Positions 7,566-15,268 of a stretch of 17,784 bases of DNA are shown in pieces. The position numbers and the translations under genes are program-made. The stretch spans positions 1 through 17,784 of the forward strand of contig JBGPIK010000098.1 in assembly GCA_041484845.1 (NCBI GenBank), in the 5' to 3' direction. This stretch comes from JBGPIK01 sp041484845. GTDB lineage: Bacteria; Desulfobacterota; Binatia; UBA9968. How positions within the stretch are numbered: position 1 is the stretch's first letter; each line of letters begins with the position of its first letter. A model generated the notes under the pieces. It saw only the letters and a program-made list of their open reading frames with translations. It was not told the origin of the DNA and made no database searches.

Positions 7566-9302
7566 ATGCTAGTTAACGACTCGATCTTTGTCGCGAAGGC
7601 GATTATCGATCGTTCTTGCGAGTTATCCGAAGACCAGCACGGCTATCGCCGCAAAACCGCGGCTATGCTCGGCGCAATCGTAGTCGTGCTGCTGCTCCTC
7701 GGTGCCTGTGCATCTACCATAGAATCGCCAGCGCCCGTCCAGCCCTCTTCTCAGCCGCTGCCAAGCACGGCGTTGCGCCAACAACAGGCCGCCCCCCGCG
7801 TGTTCGGAGGAATGGTGGGCGCAATGATGGGGGGATATTCACAGACACCCGCAACTTGGCCCGGGGTAGACCGGTTCCCGGGTATAGAACCGAATGGTGT
7901 TCTCAGCGTAGCCGAGCATCCGGTTTCGACATTTAGTCTTGATGTGGATACCGCCTCTTATGCATTTATCCGGCGCTATCTAACCAGTAGCCGGCTGCCG
8001 CCGCGCGAGGCGGTGCGGGTGGAAGAGATGGTGAATTACTTTTCCTACGATTATCCTGCGCCGCAAGACCGCACACGGCCGTTTCGTGTCACCACAACCG
8101 TGATTCCAACTCCCTGGAACCCAAGCAACCAGCTTCTCCATATCGCGATCCGTGGCTACGATATCGCACGCGCCGAGCGGCCACGTGCAAATGTTGTCCT
8201 GTTGATCGATACCTCGGGCTCTATGGCGCCGAGCGATCGACTCCCATTACTGCAACAAGGCTTTCGTCTCTTCGCCGCCGAACTGCGAGACGATGACCGC
8301 GTCGCGATTGTAACGTACGCAGGCCAAGCTCACATCGCGCTCGAATCAACAGCGGGACGCGACAAACACAAGATCATCGAAGTCATCGATAATCTACGGG
8401 CCAATGGCTCGACGGCTGGAGGCGAGGGTCTTAAGCGCGCCTATGCATTAGCGGAGCGAAACTTCGATAAGGAAGCGGTAAACCGAGTGATCCTCGCCAC
8501 CGACGGCGATTTTAACGTCGGCATCACCGATCCTAAAGAACTCGAGCGGTTCTTAGCGGAGAAGCGCAAGACCGGAATTTATCTTTCGATTTTCGGCGTT
8601 GGCCTCGGCAACCTCAACGACGCCCTGATGCAGCGTTTGGCACAGGCAGGCAACGGCAACGCCGCCTATATCGACTCGCTCCTCGAAGCGCGCAAGGCAA
8701 TGAGCCAGGAGTTGGCTTCGACCCTGTTCCCGATCGCCGACGATGTGAAGGTTCAAGTTGAATTTAACCCGAGGCTGGTCGCCGAGTATCGACTGATCGG
8801 CTATGAGACTCGAATGCTGCGCCGCGAGGATTTCAAAGACGACAAAGTCGACGCCGGCGACATCGGCGCCGGCCATACGGTGACCGCGATTTACGAGATT
8901 ACGCCAGTCGGCGCGAAGCAGCGCCAAATGGATCCGCTTCGCTACCAAGCTGAACCTGATCGGATTCCGCGTCCTACAAACACGGGCACCGATGAGCTCG
9001 CCTTCGTCAAACTCCGTTACAAGATACCGGCGGAATCGGCAAGCCGACTCATAGAACAGCCGGTGCGTAGCGCCGATGCATTGGCTAAGCTCGACAGTGC
9101 TCCCACGGAGCAGCGTTTCGCCATCGCCGTTGCCGCCTTCGCCCAGCGCCTGCGTGGTGAAAGCGCCGTTGATGGATTTAGTTATTCTGAGATTGCCGCA
9201 CTGGGTAACGATGCTCGGGCTAAGGACCCCGAGGGCTACCGCGCCGAATTCGTACGCCTCGTGCGTATAGCCGAGACATTGGACGCCGTAGCTCAGCGGT
9301 GA
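7566..9302 (+). CDS. YfbK-type von Willebrand factor A lipoprotein
   Basis: The ATG at 7566 is preceded by CAGGGAG and gives 578 residues; a GTG at 7545 and an internal ATG at 7665 are alternatives. A long hydrophobic stretch ends in lipobox LLLGAC with C48, preceded by an unusually long 33-residue N-region. The next part matches the YfbK N-terminal domain (F-S-L-D-V-D-T-A-S-Y, VRVEEMVNYFSYDY). The VWA domain has an intact metal-ion adhesion site: D215-x-S217-x-S219 (DTSGSM), T283 (GSTAGG) and D313 (ATDGDFN). The C-terminal part (VKVQVEFNP, YRLIGYE, AGDIGAGHTVTAIYEI) matches the DUF3520 tail of the family. Family members are envelope proteins of uncertain function. It lies 140 bases after the PEGA gene, same strand, so it may be a separate unit. 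Family assignment is firm; the function is not. Confidence 0.93.
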   Translation: MLVNDSIFVAKAIIDRSCELSEDQHGYRRKTAAMLGAIVVVLLLLGACASTIESPAPVQPSSQPLPSTALRQQQAAPRVFGGMVGAMMGGYSQTPATWPGVDRFPGIEPNGVLSVAEHPVSTFSLDVDTASYAFIRRYLTSSRLPPREAVRVEEMVNYFSYDYPAPQDRTRPFRVTTTVIPTPWNPSNQLLHIAIRGYDIARAERPRANVVLLIDTSGSMAPSDRLPLLQQGFRLFAAELRDDDRVAIVTYAGQAHIALESTAGRDKHKIIEVIDNLRANGSTAGGEGLKRAYALAERNFDKEAVNRVILATDGDFNVGITDPKELERFLAEKRKTGIYLSIFGVGLGNLNDALMQRLAQAGNGNAAYIDSLLEARKAMSQELASTLFPIADDVKVQVEFNPRLVAEYRLIGYETRMLRREDFKDDKVDAGDIGAGHTVTAIYEITPVGAKQRQMDPLRYQAEPDRIPRPTNTGTDELAFVKLRYKIPAESASRLIEQPVRSADALAKLDSAPTEQRFAIAVAAFAQRLRGESAVDGFSYSEIAALGNDARAKDPEGYRAEFVRLVRIAETLDAVAQR

Positions 9303-9494
9303 GGGCCAAGGATCGGTTTGGGGTTAGATCAGGTAATTCAAGCGCTCGTGAGTTCCGGTTGAACAGCACATATTCGCTCTGTAACGAGGCCAAAAAGCTA
9401 GATTGAAAAAGGAGTAGACGTTGGAGCAGTGGCGCCCCTCTGAACCTTGCGAGCTTCCCTTTGCTTCCAGCTTGACCGAAAAGTTAGAAAGAAC

Positions 9495-9710
9495 CTTCTG
9501 ATAGGCGGATGGTTGCGGTTGGACCCAGAAGAGACGAAGAACGACGAAGGCCGCATGTTTCCCATGACTTCACGCTTACGTGAAATCATCGAAAGACGAT
9601 TCGAACGCACCAAGGCGCTGGAGAAGGCAACTGGACGCATCATCCCGTGGCCGTTTCATCGCCATGGACAACCCATCAAATACTTTCGGCGCGCATGGGT
9701 GACGGCCTCT
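9495..9710 (+). pseudogene. Tyrosine-recombinase (phage integrase) core fragment
   Basis: A frame open from 9447 to 9791 contains about 70 residues with the pattern of the catalytic core of XerC/phage-type integrases: GGWLRLDPEETKNDEGRMFP, then T-S-R-L-R-E-I-I-E-R and GRIIPWPFHRHGQPIKYFRRAW. This is the beta-hairpin carrying the catalytic lysine (T-K-N) and the region before the H-x-x-R box. The upstream arginine helix, the H-x-x-R box and the nucleophilic tyrosine are absent: after RRAWVTA the frame becomes unrelated. It is a dead scar of a once-inserted mobile element between the VWA and permease genes. A GC hairpin (CCCCGACGGGG at 9755-9765) lies just downstream. The surrounding 9303-9845 stretch holds nothing else I can support. 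Confidence 0.7.
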
Positions 9711-9845
9711 AGCGCGTCGCACTTCATTAACAGGATTCTCATAAAGCAGCTGCGCCCCGACGGGGTTCTCTGTCGGCGCATTTGCAAATAGGTTCGGTGT
9801 AGGGTTATGTGATGGCACACACCATTCTAAACACCCAAGCGAACC

Positions 9846-10706
9846 GTGATACCCGAAATCATCGCTATTCTCTCCTCTATGGGATGGGCCGCAGATTCAG
9901 TTCTGATCCGGCTCGGCAGCCGCAAGTCCAGCATCTTTGCGGCGATGTTCATAAGCTTTCTAGTGTCCGCGAGTTGTAATTGGACTTACCTCTTTGCGAC
10001 CACGCCCTTGGATTTCTTCCGGTCGCCGGCCATGCTCTATTTTCTCATCAGCGGCTGCCTCCAGCCGCTCTGTGCACGGGCGCTATTTTATGAGGGGCTG
10101 ACCCGCATAGGCGTTGCACGCGCCGGACCGCTCAGGGGAGCTGAGCCGCTTTTTGCTGCCGCGATCGCGGTGGCTTTCTTACACGAACGGCCTAGCGTAG
10201 CGGTTTATTCGGGAACACTTTTGATCGTCGCCAGTGTGTGGATCATCTCAGGAAGACCGAGCGGAGAAGCTAAGGGGCGCTTATTGGACAGCGCTTTCCC
10301 GTTGGGAGCAGCCTTGGTTTCGGCGGTTTCCCAGAGCTTGCGCAAGCAGGGCCTAAACATATTGCCCAATCCGTTCGTTGCCGCCGTCACAGTCACTACC
10401 ACATCTCTGGTGCTGCTCTCGCTGTTTCTTTGGACCACGAACCGGAGCCATTTTCTACGGATGGAGCGGGGAAGCTTTTTTTTCTTTCTCGGGGCAGCTG
10501 GTATCGCCACCATCGCTCAAGTTCTCAATTTTGTCGCTTTGGGACGAGGCCAAGTATCGGCCATTATACCGCTGTTAAACACGACGCCGCTGTTTATTCT
10601 CTTCTTCAGCAAACTTTTTTTACGAGGCGTTGAGAGAGTCACCCCACGCATCGTCATGGGAGCTATTCTGATGGTATCGGGCGTGGTGCTGATCACCAGC
10701 CGCTAA
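9846..10706 (+). CDS. DMT-superfamily (EamA) permease
   Basis: A 286-residue, strongly hydrophobic protein with about ten predicted membrane segments arranged as two EamA-like halves (about 1-135 and 148-286), the normal length for the family. Typical traits: a start within the first membrane helix (IIAILSSMGWAADSVLIRLG), GVARAGPLRGAEPLFAAAIAVAFLHERP closing the first half, and SAIIPLLNTTPLFILFFSKL near the end of the second. The start is GTG at 9846; no clear ribosome site is visible, and an ATG 11 codons later would cut into the first helix. EamA proteins export or import amino acids, metabolites or drugs; the substrate cannot be told. The gene stands alone downstream of an integrase scar and converges with the minus-strand group, with the inverted-repeat element in between. 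Confidence 0.88.
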   Translation: MIPEIIAILSSMGWAADSVLIRLGSRKSSIFAAMFISFLVSASCNWTYLFATTPLDFFRSPAMLYFLISGCLQPLCARALFYEGLTRIGVARAGPLRGAEPLFAAAIAVAFLHERPSVAVYSGTLLIVASVWIISGRPSGEAKGRLLDSAFPLGAALVSAVSQSLRKQGLNILPNPFVAAVTVTTTSLVLLSLFLWTTNRSHFLRMERGSFFFFLGAAGIATIAQVLNFVALGRGQVSAIIPLLNTTPLFILFFSKLFLRGVERVTPRIVMGAILMVSGVVLITSR

Positions 10707-10753
10707 TTTGCATTATTCATCGTCAGAGGAAAAACAGCGACACGGTGTTAATT

Positions 10754-10958
10754 GTTGATCGAGGGGTGAGCCCGGAAGAGTGAAGGCATAGAGCCGAACG
10801 GTTCAATCCCGTATTTGGTGCTCGATTCGGCGCTTGCGTCTTTCTCAGGCGTTCGCTCCACCAACCCAGTTTGCAGGCCTGGCCTGAGCGCAGTCGAAGG
10901 GCCGCTCCAAGGCACAGACCCATTGCCTTCACTCTGGAGGGCTCGCTCCTCGATCAAC
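10754..10958. repeat. 205-bp non-coding element with 38-bp terminal inverted repeats (MITE/REP-like)
   Basis: The first 38 bases (10754-10791) and the reverse complement of the last 38 (10921-10958) match at 31 positions. The outermost 11 are perfect: GTTGATCGAGG at 10754-10764 and CCTCGATCAAC at 10948-10958. The matching block continues inward through GAGCCC and AGAGTGAAGGCA. Inside are further short palindromes, such as CTCAGGC with GCCTGAG, and the sequence TGAGCGCAGTCGAAGG, which from memory recurs in many environmental genomes. No open frame of note and no target-site duplication are visible. It fills the gap between the convergent permease and binding-protein genes, so the transcript could fold into one long hairpin and act as a two-way terminator. 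Confidence 0.75.
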
Positions 10959-11000
10959 GGCGCTACGGAATAATCCGGGCTAATCGGCGCGCTGCCGCGT

Positions 11001-12002
11001 TTATTTTTCGTAGAGCTTTTTGATAAATCCGCTCTTATCCAGTTCTTCGATGAAACTCGAGTCGGCAAACTCCTCCGGCTTGTGCTTCCAGACGTCGGGG
11101 CGTGTCATGGCCACGTATTCATAGCTGGTCTTCATACCCGGCAGGTTCGGGTAGGGCGTGGGCAGGAACGCCTTGGAAAAGATCTCGTAGGACTCGTTCA
11201 GTAACTCCTCGTCGTCGACGTGGAGCGTCTTTCGAATCACTTTCTTGCTAAACTCGCGGTCCTTTTTGAAAAGCGCGATGCCTTCGAGATGCGCCTTGAC
11301 ATAATTCATGATCATCTCGCGATCGCTCTTGATCGCGGCCCGGCGCGTGGTGATCTCCATCCAGGGATAATTGACTTCTTTCGCCGAATCCCAAAGCATC
11401 TTGAACCCCATCTTGCGTGCCTGGCCATACGCCGGGTGAGACATCGCCGCCGCATCGACCACGCCGCTGCTGAGTGCCATGATCCGTTCGGCGTCTCCGC
11501 CGGTCTGGATTAGCGTGAAATCCCGATCCGGGTTGAGCCCCTTTTTCTTTGCTATATAGCGCACCAGAAAATCGGTCAGCGATCCCAGTGTCGACACCGC
11601 GATCTTTTTTCCCTTGAGATCCTCGACTCTTTTAATTTCCGGCTTGACCATGAGCGCATGGATCACGCCGGGCATCGTGTGCGCCAGGATCGCCATATCC
11701 GCCCCCGCCAGATCCGCATTGATGACCGTCGGCGTGGCGATGGGGGCGATCTGTATGCTTCCGCCGATCAACGCCTTCGAGGTCAGGCCTGAGCCGTTCA
11801 TCGTGATAACTTCGGCGTCCAATCCATACTTTTCAAAGAGCCGGGCCTCCTTGGTGATAAAGATGATTATATTAGACATGCCGATTGCCGGCACACCGAC
11901 GCGAATTTTTTTGAGCGGCTTGCTTTGCGAAAATCCGGATGGCGCAAAAGTTAAAAGTGAGATAACCAGCGAAATCAGAATGAGCGGCCTACCACGAACC
12001 AT
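11001..12002 (-). CDS. NMT1/TauA-like ABC transporter substrate-binding protein (second copy)
   Basis: A 333-residue periplasmic binding protein. AGGAGG (12009-12014) precedes the ATG at 12000-12002. A Sec signal peptide is at 1-26. The mature protein begins KIRVGVPAIGMSNIIIFITKEARLFEKYGLDAEV, the classic start of the NMT1/SsuA/TauA family, followed by ALIGGSIQIAPIATP, VEDLKGKKIAVSTLGSLTDFLVR and a TTRRAAIKSDREMIMNYVKA helix region. Family members bind sulfonates, nitrate, thiamine precursors or aromatic acids for an ABC importer. No permease or ATPase lies nearby. It begins 39 bases after the ThDP-enzyme stop, so it is the last gene of that operon. The substrate is probably what the enzymes act on, by inference. 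Confidence 0.92.
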   Translation of the reverse strand: MVRGRPLILISLVISLLTFAPSGFSQSKPLKKIRVGVPAIGMSNIIIFITKEARLFEKYGLDAEVITMNGSGLTSKALIGGSIQIAPIATPTVINADLAGADMAILAHTMPGVIHALMVKPEIKRVEDLKGKKIAVSTLGSLTDFLVRYIAKKKGLNPDRDFTLIQTGGDAERIMALSSGVVDAAAMSHPAYGQARKMGFKMLWDSAKEVNYPWMEITTRRAAIKSDREMIMNYVKAHLEGIALFKKDREFSKKVIRKTLHVDDEELLNESYEIFSKAFLPTPYPNLPGMKTSYEYVAMTRPDVWKHKPEEFADSSFIEELDKSGFIKKLYEK

Positions 12003-12041
12003 GTATTGCCTCCTAACGTTGCTTAACGCGATGCAAGTTTT

Positions 12042-13790
12042 TCAGACAGTCTGAATGTAAACATCCACCAGCGCCGGCCGTTTCTCTTGTTTGATGATTT
12101 TCAGCGCGCGCTCCACCGCGGGGCGGATTTGATCCGGCTCGGTAATCGGCCCTTCACCGGCAATGCCCAGCGAACGCGCCAGATTGGCGAAATCGACAGG
12201 CGGCTTTTCCATGCGCATACCGACGACTTTATTTTCCGGCGGACGGCCGCGGGCAATGGCGATTTTCTCCTGGTGTTCTTCATCATTGTAATAGGTTCGA
12301 TTATTGGTCATCACCGTGAGCAACGGAACACCAGTATTTGCGGCCGTCCACATCGCGCTGGACGTATAAAGCATCTCGCCGTCGCGCTGGAGATTGACGC
12401 ATATCTTATCGGTCCCACGATACGGAATCGCAGCGCCCACCGACGCAGCAGGACCGTAACCCAACCCGCCACCGCCGTACCCGCCCAAGAAAAGACCGGG
12501 CTTATCCCATGTCCATAAACGGCTCGGCCAGCCGCGGAAGGCGCCGGCAACCAAGAGCCAATCTTCATTCTTAATCGCTTCCCAGACTTCATACGCCAGG
12601 CGCGGCGGCGCGATCGGCCGCTCGTCCCAGCGCCGTTTCAGATCATCGTGCCACCGCATGTGGATCTCTTCGTGCTGAGCCGCATACGATTTGCGCCGAT
12701 CCTCAACCACGCTTTTGGAAAATTTCCCTAGCCGTCTGATCTCTTCGATCAAAGCCGGCAGGAACACGCGGGTGTTCGCCACGATCGCCAGGTCCACCGG
12801 CGCGAGCTCTTGGAAGTCGCTGGTCCAGCCGCGCATCGAAATATCCGCCAGCGTGACGTGAATGACTTTGCAGCCGGGCTTGATCGCCGGCACGGTTTCA
12901 CGGGTGGCCGGATCCTGGCGCGCCAGCGCGCCGAAAAGGTCCATAACGTCCAGACCCAGAACTACATCGGCATCGGCGATCAACTCGCGGTTCTTACCCG
13001 TGAGATTGAGCGCATGGGTATTCGGGAAGTTCAATCTAGCGCCGAGATCGATGACGGGAATCGACAGCAGATCGGCAAGCTCGACCAGGCTTAAGACCGC
13101 ATCGTTGTTCCTACCGAGATAATCGGCAACGATGACAGGGTTTTGCGCTTCGGAGAGCAGTCGCGCGGCTTCTTTGATCGCGCCGACCTCCGCCTGCAGC
13201 GGTGCCGGCGGCCGGAAGCGGCTCGGATCGGGCAGTGGAATTTGTTTTTCTATCGCCGCTTCCTGGTCGGTGACGTCGAAACAGAGATAGATCGGCCCGG
13301 TCGGATCGCTCATGGCGATGCGGTAACCGCGCAGCATCGATGACGGGATGGCTTCGATGCCGAAGGGCTGATCGTCCCATTTGACGAAGTCGCGCACCAG
13401 ATTTCCCTGCACCAGAGCCGTATGGATCCAGTCAATCCACGGCCGCCGTTTGCTGGAGTTCATCGGACCGGTGCCGCCCATAACCAAAATCGGCGTGCGG
13501 TCGCACCAGGCGTTGTAAATCGCCATCGAGGCGTGCTGCAGCCCGACAACGTTATGCACGATGGCGGCCATCGGCTTGCCGGCGGTTTTGGCATAACCGT
13601 GCGCCACGGCCACGGCGATTTCTTCGTGACAGCAGAGAATAATCTCCGGATTGGGTTTTTTTCCGCTCTCATAATTGACCAGCGAGTCGTGGATGCCGCG
13701 AAAACTCGATCCCGGATTTAATGCGACATACTCGATGCCAAGAATCTTCAGTAAATCGACGATGAGGTCTGAACCATAGCGCGCCGGCAT
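12042..13790 (-). CDS. Thiamine-diphosphate-dependent enzyme, acetolactate synthase/decarboxylase family
   Basis: A 582-residue enzyme with AAGGAGG four bases before the ATG at 13788-13790. It has the three-domain ThDP layout: an N-terminal PYR domain (ALNPGSSFRGIHDSL, CCHEEIAVAVAHGYAKTAGKP) with catalytic glutamate E56, a middle domain at about 195-345 (NPVIVADYLGRNNDAV, LIADADVVLGLDV), and a C-terminal PP domain (GGYGGGGLGYGPAASVGAA). In the metal-binding motif D470 is kept with N496/N497 about 27 residues on, but the usual first glycine of G-D-G is arginine (R-D-G). Relatives are acetolactate synthase, benzoylformate decarboxylase and benzaldehyde lyase; the exact reaction cannot be told. 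It likely acts on a 2-keto acid or related carboxylate. Gene order (amidohydrolase upstream, binding protein 39 bases downstream) suggests one catabolic unit. Confidence 0.9.
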   Translation of the reverse strand: MPARYGSDLIVDLLKILGIEYVALNPGSSFRGIHDSLVNYESGKKPNPEIILCCHEEIAVAVAHGYAKTAGKPMAAIVHNVVGLQHASMAIYNAWCDRTPILVMGGTGPMNSSKRRPWIDWIHTALVQGNLVRDFVKWDDQPFGIEAIPSSMLRGYRIAMSDPTGPIYLCFDVTDQEAAIEKQIPLPDPSRFRPPAPLQAEVGAIKEAARLLSEAQNPVIVADYLGRNNDAVLSLVELADLLSIPVIDLGARLNFPNTHALNLTGKNRELIADADVVLGLDVMDLFGALARQDPATRETVPAIKPGCKVIHVTLADISMRGWTSDFQELAPVDLAIVANTRVFLPALIEEIRRLGKFSKSVVEDRRKSYAAQHEEIHMRWHDDLKRRWDERPIAPPRLAYEVWEAIKNEDWLLVAGAFRGWPSRLWTWDKPGLFLGGYGGGGLGYGPAASVGAAIPYRGTDKICVNLQRDGEMLYTSSAMWTAANTGVPLLTVMTNNRTYYNDEEHQEKIAIARGRPPENKVVGMRMEKPPVDFANLARSLGIAGEGPITEPDQIRPAVERALKIIKQEKRPALVDVYIQTV

Positions 13791-13864
13791 AAAACCTCCT
13801 TGGGTTGTCTACGTGTAGCGGAAAGGATTGGGCGCGAGCCAAGCCTTTTAGCGCGACTCGCGCC

Positions 13865-14021
13865 TAACAGTGTGCTGAAAAACTCTGATCGCAGGCTGCT
13901 CAAAAAGAGCTCAGAGGCGAGGCGCGCGAAAATCCGACGAGCGGAGGCGTACATAGCGAGTACGTTGAAGCGAGGCGATTGAGCGCACCGAAGCATATGA
14001 GTCTGTTTCAGCAGCCTGCTA
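13865..14021. repeat. 157-bp inverted-end repeat element in the ThDP/amidohydrolase spacer
   Basis: The left end TAACAGTGTGCTGAAAAACTC (13865-13885 in full) and the reverse complement of the right end (14001-14021) match at 15 of 21 positions, sharing TGCTGAAA. An inner copy GCAGGCTGCT at 13891 is also complementary to GCAGCCTGCT at 14011. A central palindrome CGTAC...GTACG sits near 13948. No gene fits. It looks like a miniature interspersed element that landed inside the operon; the same end motif is familiar to me from metagenomic genomes, but I could not search. Confidence 0.6.
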
Positions 14022-14033
14022 ATGATTCACTGC

Positions 14034-15101
14034 CTATAGGACCGGGTGCGGAATATCCATGTTGTAAAGTTTTGTCACATTCGTATAAACGAGCTTTTTA
14101 CGCGTTTGCGGCGGCAAATGCCCCAAATCACGATCGATATATTTACGCGATTCCGGCCAGGTGGAATTCCCATGCGGATAGTCGTTGGACCACATGCAAT
14201 TGTCCTGGCCCCACCAATCGAAGCTATGACCCGCCACCGTATCGCGGAAGAATGTGCCATAAATTTGATTGGCGAAATATTCGCTGGGATTCTTGGTAAT
14301 CGGCGGCGGGTTTACGCCTTTGAATCTGTTGTAATAGTAATCCCACTGCTGCAGCATAAACGGCATCCAGCCGATTTCATTTTCGACGCTGACGAATTTA
14401 AGCTTGGGGTAACGTTCCAGGACGCCATAGAAGATCAGTTCGAAAAACGCGTCGATGATCTCCCGGAGCTTTAGATTCACGCTGCCCCGGTAGTGTTCAA
14501 CTCCCGCTCTTTTATTCCCGAACACGGTCTCCTTATGGTAACCGTGACCGGTGAGGATATGAAAATGCACAGGCAGGTTCAAATCCTGCGATGCCGCCCA
14601 GAATTTGTTGTAGTGCTCCGATTTAAACGGCAGGTCCGGATGCGGCGCTTGCCAGATAATCGCGCCTTTCAGTCCGGCTTTGGCGCACCGTTCAAGCTCT
14701 TTTACCGCCTCGTCGATATTGTAGACCGAGATCGCCGCGATACCGAGCAACCGCTTCGGCGACGCGTTACAGTAATTTATCAACCAATCGTTGTAAGCGC
14801 GAAAGCAAGCCTCTTGAAGCTGCGCGTCATCCATCGCGAACTGCGGTAATAGATACGTCGGATAAAGCACCTCGGCGCTTACGCCGTCGGTTTCCATCTC
14901 TTTGATGCGGTGCGTCGGATCCGATCCCCCGGGATGAGTTTGAAAACTCTCACCGACTTTCAATTGCGGAAAGCGCGGCGCCTTGTCTTTGAAGCCTGCT
15001 GGAACCCGCTCAACCAAAATATCCGAAGGTTCCATGACGTGGGAGTCCGAAGAAATGATGACTTCGAAACCGGCCGTGCTTCCATTGTCGACATTGGCCA
15101 T
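14034..15101 (-). CDS. Amidohydrolase-2 family metal-dependent hydrolase/decarboxylase
   Basis: A 355-residue TIM-barrel enzyme of the Amidohydro_2 (ACMSD / gamma-resorcylate decarboxylase-like) family. AAAGGAG lies nine bases before the ATG at 15099-15101. The N-terminal metal motif is D19-S-H21 in SSDSHVMEP, in place of the common H-x-H. Further ligand candidates are H179 and H181 (PVHFHI), E240 in FVSVENEIGWMPF, and D307 in WSNDYPHGNSTWP. Family members decarboxylate or hydrolyse aromatic and cyclic carboxylates in the cytoplasm; no signal peptide is present. It sits between a binding-protein gene and the ThDP enzyme on the same strand, with a repeat element on each side, so an uptake-plus-breakdown operon for an organic acid is inferred. 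The family call is firm, the substrate unknown. Confidence 0.92.
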   Translation of the reverse strand: MANVDNGSTAGFEVIISSDSHVMEPSDILVERVPAGFKDKAPRFPQLKVGESFQTHPGGSDPTHRIKEMETDGVSAEVLYPTYLLPQFAMDDAQLQEACFRAYNDWLINYCNASPKRLLGIAAISVYNIDEAVKELERCAKAGLKGAIIWQAPHPDLPFKSEHYNKFWAASQDLNLPVHFHILTGHGYHKETVFGNKRAGVEHYRGSVNLKLREIIDAFFELIFYGVLERYPKLKFVSVENEIGWMPFMLQQWDYYYNRFKGVNPPPITKNPSEYFANQIYGTFFRDTVAGHSFDWWGQDNCMWSNDYPHGNSTWPESRKYIDRDLGHLPPQTRKKLVYTNVTKLYNMDIPHPVL

Positions 15102-15202
15102 AAGCTTCTTCTCCTTTGTGACGTACTGACTGTTACGGAAAGCTTTCTTGCGGCATTTCTATCTATCATCACGAGCCGCGAACCGTCAAGATTTTAGGGG
15201 AA

Positions 15203-15264
15203 TGGAGTATTGGAGTACGGGAGTATTGGAATATTGGATTTAAAGCCATCACTCCATTATTCCA
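15203..15264. repeat. Octamer tandem repeat plus complementary arm
   Basis: Five consecutive 8-base units begin at 15203: TGGAGTAT, TGGAGTAC, GGGAGTAT, TGGAATAT, TGGATTTA. A short spacer follows, then ACTCCATTATTCCA (15251-15264), the reverse complement of the unit pattern. The whole can fold as a hairpin with several slipped registers. It lies in the spacer between the first binding protein (stop at 15269) and the amidohydrolase start, with no coding sense. It may be a REP-like or attenuator element within the operon. Confidence 0.65.
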
Positions 15265-15268
15265 GCCT

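Noticed and set aside
9421..9501. 26-codon frame from a TTG after AAAAAGGAG
   Set aside because: The ribosome-site match is good but the peptide is short, unrecognised and runs into the integrase scar; it may be a leftover of the mobile element.
10748..11068. Minus-strand open frame across the inverted-repeat element
   Set aside because: It spans both repeat arms and runs into the binding-protein gene; no start signal, and composition explained by the repeat.
15203..15264. Possible CRISPR-like array
   Set aside because: Units are only 8 bases and directly abutting, with no spacers and no cas genes.
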